Source: Chara braunii (taxonomy: Eukaryota; Streptophyta; Charophyceae; Charales; Characeae). Taken from it: DNA of 23,626 nt. Shown piece by piece: positions 1-8,325 of this stretch; position 1 is the stretch's first letter, and every line of letters begins with the position of its first letter. Made by a program: the position numbers and the translations under genes. Below the pieces are notes generated by a model. It did no database searches, was not told the DNA's origin, and saw only the letters and a list, made by a program, of their open reading frames with translations. The stretch spans positions 2,116,121 through 2,139,746 of the forward strand of contig BFEA01000094.1 in the NCBI GenBank assembly GCA_003427395.1, read 5' to 3'.

Positions 1-72
<72 letters not shown>
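1..72. repeat. Compound microsatellite (AC)n(AG)n
   Basis: The window opens inside an uninterrupted AC dinucleotide run of about 33 bases that switches to an AG run up to base 72. The left end is cut by the window edge, so the true length is unknown. Confidence 0.98.
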
Positions 73-75
<3 letters not shown>

Positions 76-437
76 TTGTTTCTGATCAATTGTGAATTGT
101 CTTGTTTTGGGGGGTTGAAGAAAATGATGAAGGGAGAAGACAGAGCAGAAGAAGAGGAGGATGGGGGGGGAGTTTACTCAGAAAGGGGCATGTGGTAAAT
201 AGTGATGTGAGTATTTCGGCATCTCTGTGGGTGTTCTTTCTTGTGCCTCTTGTTTGCTTTTCTTTTGCTGTTCGTTTTCTTCCTGTTTTCTGTAGATTAT
301 GGTGGTCACAAGAGCTGTGGAGCGCACTCGCTGACAACACCCACGAGGCTCCCTTTGGGGAGTTTGCATTGTTTTCAAGATGCAAGATTTGAAAGGAATG
401 AAAGCAATCACTGATATCCATTGAAGGAAGAGCTGTC
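73..437. other. Unassigned stretch
   Basis: Open frames of 77 to 111 codons occur on both strands here, but they overlap one another, show no recognisable domain and carry the composition bias of the flanking repeats. I see no gene, RNA or mobile element. Confidence 0.5.
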
Positions 438-438
438 T

Positions 439-470
<32 letters not shown>

Positions 471-551
471 CTTCTCTCTCCTTTCTCTTGCTCTTTCTCT
501 CTGTTTTACACTGACGTGCATATTTAAGTATGTGTCTCTCTCTCCATTTCG

Positions 552-606
<55 letters not shown>

Positions 607-620
607 CGTTTTCTCTCTCT
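438..620. repeat. (CT)n microsatellite tracts
   Basis: Two main CT dinucleotide blocks, about 438-480 and 548-602, are separated by imperfect pyrimidine-rich sequence with a short mixed insert near 505-535. The Ser/Leu-rich frames read through this stretch are repeat translations and not genes. Confidence 0.95.
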
Positions 621-1310
621 CCTCTGTTTACTCCACCATTGTCTTCCTTACTGCATACACTTTTTTACTTCTTTGTTCGTTGTGCCCTCTCTTTGTAATT
701 TCCCCTTCCCAGGTTTAGCCGTCTCTCGTCTTGACGTTCCTACTGCCTGCGTTCTGTTCCTCTTCGTTCTGTACTCTGCCCCTTAAAACCTCTCCGCCCT
801 CTCCCTGTGTCTTACCTGCTCCCCTCTCTGCTTTCTCTCCTGCTCCTTCACTTGCCTTCTTCTCGTTCCTCTCTGTTCCCTTATCCTCCTCCCTTCTCCC
901 GCATTTCATCCACTCCCTCTTTCCCCCGTCTTCCTCCTCTCTCTCACGTCGTCCTCGGCTTCCCCCATCTATTATTCATCTGCGGCCCTCTGTTCTTCTT
1001 CGCTTCTGTGCTCTCTCTCTTGCTCCACGCTACTCTTCACCCTCTTTCCTTCACTCTCCTTTCCCCAGCTCTCTCTGTTCCTTTCTTCTCCCGTTAATTC
1101 TTGCTGATATCACCCGCTTTTCTTCTCCTCTTTTCTGCGGTTCTCCTCTCGCCCTGCTCTCCGTTCCTCATGCCAGTCCTTTTTCTCTCTCTTCCACCTG
1201 CAGTCCTGTTTGCCTGAATGGGATCTTAATAAGTGTACTGTGTGGTGCAGTAGTGCCTTGTCCTTCCTTGTCTTTGGCAATTGCCTGCCTTCTTTTTCCG
1301 AACATAACTC
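621..1310. repeat. Long pyrimidine-rich tract
   Basis: About 700 bases are strongly C+T-biased on the plus strand without a fixed period. Such tracts can be degenerate CT microsatellite or very long intron-like polypyrimidine sequence. A 204-codon plus-strand frame (731-1345) exists only because pyrimidine-only codons contain no stops; its product is Ser/Leu/Pro-rich low complexity with no domain. Confidence 0.7.
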
Positions 1311-1375
1311 GGGGGGGGGGTGTTGTATTCGAATTTGGCTTCTAAGGGTCCCTAAAATCCGAATTCCAAAATATT

Positions 1376-1476
1376 GAAATATAACTGTGACGCTCCCCAG
1401 AATGGATATGGAGCCAGGACCATAAGGACCTGTTTTATTAAAAAAAAGAAAAAAAAAAAGAAAAGAAATATAACTG
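1376..1476 (+). mobile_element. Short retroposon with 12 bp target-site duplication
   Basis: The 12-mer GAAATATAACTG occurs at 1376-1387 and again at 1465-1476. Between the copies lies a body of about 50 bases (beginning TGACGCTCCCC and ending ACCTGTTTTATT) followed by an A-rich tail of about 28 bases with single G interruptions. A flanking direct repeat plus a 3' A tail is the hallmark of target-primed reverse transcription by a LINE-type machinery. The body is too short to contain both pol III promoter boxes, so it is either a 5'-truncated SINE or a retroposed RNA fragment. No second copy of the body was found in the window. Confidence 0.8.
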
Positions 1477-1657
1477 CGGGTTTCGGTTTTCACTCCTTTT
1501 TTCTCGAATTCGGCTTTTTGAATTTCGGAGATGGTCGGTCACCTGGGCAAAATTGTTTGGATTGCAATGCTGCATAACGTTTTTTAATCTTTTTTTTCTT
1601 CGTTTTTTCCCCTGAACTAGTTGATTTCTTTTTTTTTTTTTGCCCCTCTCCAACATA

Positions 1658-1703
1658 ACTTGCGGAACAAAAAAAAAAAAAAAAAAAAAAACTTGCGGAA
1701 CAA
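1658..1703 (+). mobile_element. Poly(A)-only insertion with 13 bp target-site duplication
   Basis: The 13-mer ACTTGCGGAACAA is present at 1658-1670 and 1691-1703, and the 20 bases between are all A. The structure matches a retrotransposition event in which only the tail of the template was copied. Polymerase slippage alone would expand A but would not duplicate the unrelated 13-mer beyond it. Confidence 0.75.
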
Positions 1704-2171
1704 CTGGCCTGGAGCTCTAGGCAAACGAAACTCCGGGGAGTTGTGGGAAGGAGGTAATAGGTAGGTAATGGTTAACCTGGAAGAGGGTAGAGGTTTGTCC
1801 CCGGAAAAAGGTAGTACTATTGCGCCTCGCTGCACTGCACAACATGTGAAACATATGTGTACCAGATAATGGACATTCATTTGCTCTTGTCAGCCCGATG
1901 TTGTATCTGGTTTGCATGCATTCCAGATTCATGTTGAAGGTTGAGTACTGGAGCGAGGCCCAGCATCTGGTCTACTTTGGGAGAAAATCTGCAGTGATGC
2001 TGAAAAAAAAGTCTGGACATGCAATGAAACTTCATTGTTGTCATTACAACAATGACCACGTTGTTTGTGTTCGGAACATTTTTTTCCGAAATGAAACGAT
2101 GAATATAGCCTGAATGTCGAAGAAAGCAACAAAGACAAAAAGAAAACAAGAAAAAAGAATAAATATGGTGA
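1704..2171. other. Unassigned stretch
   Basis: Mixed-composition sequence with overlapping short frames on both strands, including a 148-codon minus-strand frame (1877-2323) without a recognisable domain. Nothing can be supported here. Confidence 0.4.
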
Positions 2172-2236
2172 TCTGTGGGATGTGTTATTTGCTTTGTGGC
2201 AATTGGGTTATCTGTGGGATGTGTTATTTGCTTTGT
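2172..2236. repeat. 26 bp direct repeat, two copies
   Basis: A 26-base sequence beginning TCTGTGGGATGTGTTATTTG is found at 2172-2197 and 2211-2236, 39 bases apart, with partial similarity extending upstream. It is a local tandem duplication. Confidence 0.85.
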
Positions 2237-2419
2237 TTGACTGATAGGCTTTCTTTCCCTGTCAGCTTTGGTTTCCTCCTCCTCCTTTTCTTTACCTCTT
2301 TTTTGCCTTTTGGCTGCGTGCAAGTGGGTCCTCGTGACACACGGGGGATGGATGGGGGGATGGATGGGGGCGGCCAGCGCTCAACCTGTCATCCACGTGG
2401 CTGGCCTTGTACGTAAGAG

Positions 2420-2647
2420 GTGATGAACAGGTGGGGCTTTCCTTCCTTCCTTCTTTTCCTTTACTTGTTTTGTCTTTTTCTGCCTTTGCGCTCCGATTCA
2501 CAGTGTGACAATATGTACCTCGTTGATCACAAAATTCTTAAGTGCCGGTGGATGGACTGTCGGCGCCAGGTGGTAGATGTTCACTGCAGGGTCCTTAGGT
2601 GTCAGATGTGCACGGCATTTTTCAAGCGTACAACTCGATGTGAATAG
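2420..2647 (+). CDS. Doubtful small cysteine-rich ORF
   Basis: A 75-codon frame starts with a hydrophobic stretch (residues about 8-23, FLLFLYLFCLFLP) that resembles a signal peptide. It continues with a basic segment of about 48 residues holding seven cysteines, including C-x4-C-x8-C-x4-C-x2-C. I do not recognise a family. Two cautions apply. The hydrophobic part is encoded by a pyrimidine-rich tract that would also serve as the polypyrimidine tract of a 3' splice site (TTCACAG near 2496-2502). The odd cysteine number and absence of neighbours argue against a mature secreted peptide. It may be chance, or the tail of a final exon. Confidence 0.2.
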   Translation: MMNRWGFPSFLLFLYLFCLFLPLRSDSQCDNMYLVDHKILKCRWMDCRRQVVDVHCRVLRCQMCTAFFKRTTRCE

Positions 2648-3191
2648 ATCGTCCTGTTCTTGTTTTGTCTGGTCAAAGCCTGCCTCTCTTTTTCTTCCAT
2701 GCCACTGTTTATTTCCACATTATCTTCGCTGTCATTAGTTCCAGCATCTTAGGCCAGTGCGCTTTCACATGTGCGCCTTAGTGCACCATCCCGAAGGGCT
2801 TTGCCGGATTCTAAAACCACAAGCCTGCAAGAGTGATGGAAGAAGGTGTTTGGGCGGTGACGAGTGCAGAATTGCACATAGGGAGCTGGCTGTGCAGCAA
2901 TTACAAACTGCAGAGACAGCTTGTTACAGAGGGCGGCGGTTCGAATCTGTGCGTGCACGGAAGAGGTCCTGTGTCTGACAAAGTGCAGACTGCAGACCTG
3001 ACTAGACGTACTTGCGCAGTATAGGTCCAAGACATACAGCACAGTGGGTATGTGTGGAACAAGCAGCGGTAGGCTGCTGTCACCGAAAAAAAGAACTATC
3101 ACTACCTAAATAAAGTGGGGGGTTAATATCGTCAGTTTCATTTATGATAGCCGGTCTGAGAAATCCTCAGGAGGAGTGAGCCATGTTTGTC
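2648..3191. other. Unassigned stretch
   Basis: No supported gene. GGTTCGAATCTG near 2938-2949 resembles a tRNA B box, but the flanking five bases do not form a T-arm stem and no A box is visible at the right distance, so no tRNA gene is called. Confidence 0.4.
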
Positions 3192-3287
3192 GGGAAGAAA
3201 GGTTTTCAAAGATCGACCTTGTTGGGAAGAAAGGTTTTCAAAGATCGGCTTTGTTGGGAAGAAAGGTTTTCAAAGATCGGCTTTGGT
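3192..3287. repeat. 32 bp tandem repeat, three units
   Basis: Three consecutive 32-base units begin at 3192, 3224 and 3256 (GGGAAGAAAGGTTTTCAAAG core). The last two are almost identical and the first differs by two bases. Because 32 is not a multiple of three, the array would break any reading frame across it. Confidence 0.95.
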
Positions 3288-4100
3288 TCGATCTGGTATT
3301 TGGTGAATACAGATGTGTTTGAAAAGCATGTTCGGTGCTTGCTTATCAGTTGGTACACCGATGAACAGTTGACGTGCAGACCTCAGTTCAGGTTCAGACG
3401 GAATCAGGTCGAACTCACACTAGCACTGTCTTACATGCACCTGACTGCATTTACGGCGGCACTATCTTAAATGTGTCTGGCCACAATTCTGCCCTGAAAT
3501 AAGTAAAAAAGTCTTAGTGTGAGCATGCCCTCTGATGAGCACAAATATATGGTATAAATGTCGTATCTCGCGGTTGTTGCCCTTTAAAAGACGGGAAAAA
3601 AGGAAATGGGTTCGGCCGTCCATGCCTTCTCTGGCACTCTGTCCCTTCGGTTGATAATTTGAAAGGCGCCTCGTGGAGACGACGTTTGACCAAAAAAAAC
3701 ATAAGTTTAGATCAATCAGGAAATGGCTGCTCTTTGGGGGTGTCGTTACAACGTAGAGAGGATTGAAAATTTAAAATGGCATATTCTGGAAAGGCGTTCC
3801 TCAAATACCTTTTAGATGAAAGGGTTAGGTTGATGTCTGTGAGGTGGCAGGGGCAGAGGGAGACCTACTGTGGCCAGTGCAGACATGGTCCTTTCATCTT
3901 TTTCTCGCTTCTTCACTGAATTGGAGTGTATACTGCAAATATTCTCTTATGGTACAACGAAATGGCATCTCGCTAGTGTAGCCGGAAAAAAAGGAAGAAC
4001 CTTCTAATCTAATCCTTGCAGTGGGTTTGGTTCCTGGTGGTTGTGGCTGGTAGGTTGTGATGGCACCCCATTCAGAATGCGCAAATCGGAATCATCATCA
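3288..4100. other. Unassigned stretch
   Basis: No domain-bearing frame, RNA or element ends recognised. Short A runs (3694-3701, 3985-3992) are isolated and I found no flanking duplications. Confidence 0.4.
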
Positions 4101-4166
4101 AAGAACATGGAGAGTTGGTCGACTGCTTGTAAGAAGAACATGGAGAGTTATTTGACTGATTGTGTC
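4101..4166. repeat. 33 bp tandem duplication
   Basis: AAGAACATGGAGAGTT recurs at 4101 and 4134 with similar sequence after each copy, giving two units of 33 bases that differ at about six positions. Confidence 0.8.
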
Positions 4167-4508
4167 AGTAGAGGACGGATTTCCCACATGACTCTGCTTA
4201 TCTTGATTCTGTTTGTTAATTGTGCAGATTTACGTCGACATTCAGCTATGCTCAAGAAAGCAACAAGGAAGGTGGTCACCGTTTGCAGATTGTCGGGATT
4301 CTGTTGGAGTGTATCGTGTCGTATGCTGATGTCGATTGGATGGACTGGAGAAAGTAGTGGTGAGGAGTATCGACTTTTGGGAAAAGAGATTGTTGAAACT
4401 CCTTGAAGGACATCGCGTGGGTAGTTTCCTATTGTAGAAGGTAAAAGAGAAATGGCTAGCTGGACAATTTTAATGTGTCCATTAGACTGGTGAGTGGTGG
4501 TTATCCTT

Positions 4509-4549
4509 TGTGTGTGTGTGTGTGTCTCTGTGTGCGTGTGTGTGCGTGC

Positions 4550-4596
<47 letters not shown>
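4509..4596. repeat. (TG)n microsatellite
   Basis: About 88 bases of TG dinucleotide with a few TCTC, CG and GC interruptions in its left half and an uninterrupted right half. The alternating purine-pyrimidine composition favours Z-DNA. His/Thr-rich minus-strand frames here are repeat translations. Confidence 0.95.
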
Positions 4597-4597
<1 letters not shown>

Positions 4598-5937
4598 AAA
4601 TGGCTGACGATTCCTAGCCTGCTCTGTTTTTCGTTGTGAGCTTTGTAATTTTGAGACCAAGTTTGACAGATAAGGTTATAGGTTAACGGAGAGATTGGTG
4701 GTATCAGTATTTTGGAGTAGATTAGCAGTAGAGTGTTATTGCTTGTTCTGCCGCTTGGGCTCACCTTATTTGCTAGGGTTTATGAGATGTTCACGGGTGT
4801 AAAAACAAGCCTGTTTTGGGAGCTTGTGTGATTGAGCCTTTGGTGAATACTGTTACATAATGATGTCTGTATGTGCGAGTTGGTACGTGCTATGAATGCA
4901 AAACAAGGTCCTTATTGAGGCGCAGCGACTGATGCTGCTCGTTATGGAGTCTGAGTCCCCTGCTTTGGGCTGGCAATGGTATTGTGCTTGGTGAGCTGAT
5001 GTCAATGCAGAGATCTTTGTCAGTACGAAATCACTGTTGTTGGTAATTGCTGGTGTTGGGGTGGGTTTGTTGGTTCAAGTTGTTGCGGCAGCTCGAACTT
5101 GCGCTTGGTTGTTTGCCGGCAAATGAATTGACTGCAGGGATAATGCGGGCGCCTCGGATGTTCCTCGAGTGTCTAGAGCTGAGTTCAACGTCCGTTTGGA
5201 ACTGCAGCAGCACCCATAACTGTCATGTATCATTTCAAGGTGGGGATTGATTTGATGATGAGTTGTTTGTGTCGCTCGTGCATTTTCGTGAGTTTCATGC
5301 AGTGAGGGGGCTCGTTTTTGGGCTTTGAATATGGGAAGTGTTGTGGACCTTTCATATGTATGTTGTTTTGGTTTTCTTCCTCTGTTGTTGTTGCTTTCGT
5401 CAGTCTCAAAAGTGCCGGTTGTGTCGTGGACAAGGCCTATATAGTATGTACTCTTTGATGCTGTTCTCTCTGGTTAGTAGGATAGGCTGATATGCTCTGT
5501 GATGCTTAGCTTAGCCTGTGTGGAATGACCGTATCCGGTTCTATATGCCCTCCTGTTTGAGAGTCTGATTATGTTGGTTTCGCACTGTGAATTGACATTT
5601 TGTGGCCTTCACCAAGGATGTTCCCTTCCTCGTCGGTGTATGATTGTATCTGGTGCACTGTAAGTGATAAGTGCATGATGTCGGGATTCTGCTTGCAAGG
5701 AACCCAACTGCGAACGATCGTCAATCAAACTCACAGAACATGGAAGACTCGCAGAAGATTCGCACCAAGCATGGAACTGACACGTCACCACCAAGAGGAT
5801 GAAACTGCCTCCCAAACAGTCTTTATTATACAAGAATCGAGTTCGATTACAAGCTGTGAATGGTCGCTATCGCATATACTACTTGTTTGCCTCGCTCGCC
5901 CTCTCTCTATCTCTCTCGTACTCTTTGAGGCACTCAT
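4597..5937. other. Unassigned stretch of about 1.3 kb
   Basis: I see no recognisable gene. The longest frame touching it (5600-6148 plus, 182 codons) passes through a CT microsatellite and has no domain. No terminal repeats or tRNA-like promoter boxes were recognised. Confidence 0.4.
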
Positions 5938-5961
5938 CCTCTCTCTCTCTCTCTCTCTCTG
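5938..5961. repeat. (CT)n microsatellite
   Basis: A short CT dinucleotide block, with a weaker CT-rich segment just upstream at about 5899-5918. Confidence 0.9.
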
Positions 5962-6274
5962 TGTCTTTGTCCGCTTGCTCTCACTTCCTGAATACACTGG
6001 CTTCCTTCCTATGTCATCTATGACCGCCGTCTTCTTCCTTATCTACCCTAACTATGGCACCGATGGCCTTGTCCTCAACCTCAATCCGACTGCCCAACTC
6101 GTTGGTTGCACAAGCGCTACAGCAGAGCTTCTTCAACATGCGGGTTGACACGCGACCCGATGAAGCAGTGTAGCAAATGGAAATAGCAGCTGAAGTAAAT
6201 CGATGTTGGCTCTGGACCCATACCGGTCGATGCGGCTTTTCCTAGGGTGCTGCTGCAAAATTGGACTTCGGGAC

Positions 6275-6445
6275 TGCAGATTTTTCTTGTCGGCCATGCT
6301 GACTCGCATCTGTTGTCACTATCAACGTCGAAGACGGATCGACTATCTTTAGAACCGGGTAGTGGATTAGACACTTCTTCGGAGGTGCAGTCTTTGTCCC
6401 ATCGCCACTCTCTCCTTTCTGAGCAGTCTACGTAGAGGTGCAGCA
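6275..6445 (-). pseudogene. RNase H domain remnant of gypsy pol
   Basis: Minus-strand translation near 6290-6345 gives a segment ending LIVTTDASQHG. This matches the start of the retroelement RNase H fold, where the aspartate in TTDAS is the first catalytic carboxylate. Normally this domain removes the RNA strand of the RNA-DNA hybrid during element replication. After this motif the similarity fades within about 40 residues and no second or third carboxylate motif is recognisable, so the domain is truncated. Confidence 0.6.
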
Positions 6446-6449
6446 ATGG

Positions 6450-7270
6450 ACGTGAAAATTGTGAACAAACTTGCGATAGTAGTTAGCCAAGCCTAGGAAA
6501 ATCACAGTTCCGTCAAAAATGCGGTGCTGGCCAGTCTCGAATTGCGGCAATCTTAGCATCCTCCGGTTTAACGCCATCCCCATTGACCACGTGTCTCAAG
6601 TACAAAATCTGGCGCTTGGCCCACTCAAACTTCTTTGTGTTCAATCTGAACTTTGCCTCTCACAAGCTATTCAAATCAAGTGCAGATTGCTCCGGATGCT
6701 CGTCTAGACTCTTTCCAAATATCAGAATATCGTCGGAGTATACGGAGATGAACTGATCTAACCGTTCTCTATAGAGGTGCAGATATCATTCAAAAGTGGC
6801 AGGGCATTAGTCAGCCGAAAAGGCATGACAGCGGACTCGTAGTGGCCGTATCGCATCCAGAATGCCGTCTTGTGCTGACCTTCGGGCTGTACCTCTATCT
6901 GACGATACCCCGATCTCAAGTCCATCTTCGAAAAATACTTGAATCCCTGCACTCTATCTAGAAGATCATCGATTCGCAGCAGGAGCGGGGCATTTTTAAC
7001 AGTAATCGTGTTTAGACTCCTATAGTCTATACACATTTGCAATTTGCCTTCCTTCTTTGGCACGAACGGAACACGTGCACCATACGGCGATGAACTCCAC
7101 TTGATCCACTCCTTTTCAATCAATTCATCATCCAATTGTTGACGCAGTGCGCCCAGCTCATTCAAAGCCACACCACAGCCCTTTCGGGATCTTGCTACTG
7201 GGCTCAATTTCGATACGGTGCTTGATATCCCTCTCCACAACTCCGGTTGGGGCTTCTCCTATGTTTGCGA
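6450..7270 (-). pseudogene. Reverse transcriptase domain of gypsy pol, frameshifted
   Basis: A 160-codon frame (6758-7240) contains successive RT blocks: IKWSSSPYGARVPFVPKKEG, MCIDYRSLN, FSKMDLRSGYRQIEV (first catalytic Asp) and a diverged VMPFRLTNA. It then shifts frame near 6770-6776. The continuation holds VYSDDILIFG, the YxDD catalytic box (codons 6729-6740), then the connection segment with KFEWAKRQILYL and KPEDAKIAAIRDWPAP. After a further frameshift it holds LGLANYYRKFV. Residues normally between TNA and LMND are deleted, and an in-frame stop precedes EAKFRLNTKK. The catalytic aspartates survive, but the protein could not be made from this copy. Confidence 0.93.
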
Positions 7271-7724
7271 CTTTGCATCCTCTTTCAGCAAGGAACTTAT
7301 TCAGGGTGGTGTCTCTTCCTCTTCAGCCTTCTCTTCACTCACCAGCCTAACGTATGTTACAAATACTTCGTCAAATACCTTCTCTGACCACGTGCTGGGC
7401 GAATGCAGGGGCACTTATGCAGCAAAGCAGATTGAACTCCGGAGTCATGGAGCAATCACACTTTCTTCTTTCCACCTTTGGGGCTGATAGCCAGCACTCG
7501 TGCAACAAATAGATATGGCGGACTCATAGAGCAATCGGAATTTGCCTTCAGCACTCGTGCAACAAATAGATATGGCGGACTCATAGAGCAATCGGAATTT
7601 GCCTTCTTTCCACCTCCGGGGCTGGGCAGCCAGCACTCATGCTTGCCCATCTTCACTTTCTTCAGGGCTGGGTAGCCAGCACTCGTGCTCGCCTGTTTCC
7701 ACGTTGGCCTTCACGGCTTCTCCA
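7271..7724 (-). pseudogene. Degenerate PR-RT linker region of gypsy pol
   Basis: This lies between the retropepsin end and the first RT block. It carries an exact 57 bp duplication and related partial repeats ending in GCCAGCACTCRTGC. Frames are interrupted and no domain is recognisable; position alone assigns it to the element. Confidence 0.5.
7493..7606. repeat. Exact 57 bp tandem duplication
   Basis: Two identical 57-base units (7493-7549 and 7550-7606) begin AGCACTCGTGCAACAAATAG. The length equals 19 codons and so keeps the minus-strand frame. Identity of both units within an otherwise decayed element marks this as a recent event. Confidence 0.97.
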
Positions 7725-8065
7725 CAGTCCATCCTAAGCAAAATGTCAAAGGGTAGACTATCATCCATTTGAAGGGTCAGGGAGTGCAACACTTTCTCTA
7801 TTTTCGTCCCCCGCTTCCAACTGGAAGTATGCCTTTACCCTCTAAACATATTCCTCTACTCTCTCATCTCTCTATTATCGGCCAGTGTCCTCGCTACGGG
7901 CCTCTAACTTCAGCACTTTCATCCCCAGATGCAACTTCTCCCCTAGATGCAACTTAACTCTTTTCTACTGATATAGCTATGGGTCGATCCACTATCGACC
8001 AAGGCTCCTACTCCACATCCTACTTCTACATCTTTCAGAATTACCTGCCCTTTGCTCTTCCTGTT
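7725..8065 (-). pseudogene. Retropepsin (aspartic protease) domain of gypsy pol
   Basis: Minus-strand reading gives KGQVILKDVEV, a Cys/Gly-rich step and ALVDSGSTHSYIS. The DSG catalytic triad is encoded at 7988-7996. Downstream, LPFDILLRMDCGE (about 7727-7760) matches the C-terminal flap-to-dimer segment that usually reads FDVILGMDWL in gypsy proteases. The enzyme would cut the gag-pol polyprotein as a homodimer. Between the two motifs the frame is broken, and the usual W after MD is replaced. Confidence 0.8.
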
Positions 8066-8325
8066 CATTTTGGCCTAGGCTTGGTGGTGAGTGATCAGTT
8101 CGTTCCTGTGAGGGATCCGCCTAGAGAGACCCTAACACAAGCAGTCTCTTGACAACTAACTAGGTGGTGGCCTACATCAGCCTCTGCCATAGGGGCCATC
8201 AGACAGGAGGTTTCCAACCCAGCCCGTGCTTCATTCTATCTATCAAAGTCTGAGTCCCCAGTAGGAGCAGCTGCCACTCCTACTGCCCATTCCCTTTGGC
8301 GGCTGTCTCAGTTCTGGAAGGAAGG
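8066..8325 (-). other. Unassigned gag-PR spacer
   Basis: No motif was recognised between the zinc-knuckle remnant and the protease. By position it is the gag C-terminus or linker of the same element. Confidence 0.4.

Noticed and set aside
421-786. Open frames of 62 and 121 codons, Ser/Leu rich
   Set aside because: They are translations of CT microsatellite and pyrimidine-rich sequence, with no domain.
2925-2960. tRNA gene suggested by GGTTCGAATCTG
   Set aside because: The bases on either side cannot form the T-arm stem and no A box or acceptor stem is present.
3290-3335. Further SINE copy suggested by GAATACAGATGTGTTTGAA
   Set aside because: It resembles the SINE around the B box only over about 20 bases, with no A box or tail; too little to call.
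4148-4660. 170-codon minus-strand frame
   Set aside because: Its upstream part is a His-Thr run from the TG microsatellite and the remainder has no recognisable domain.
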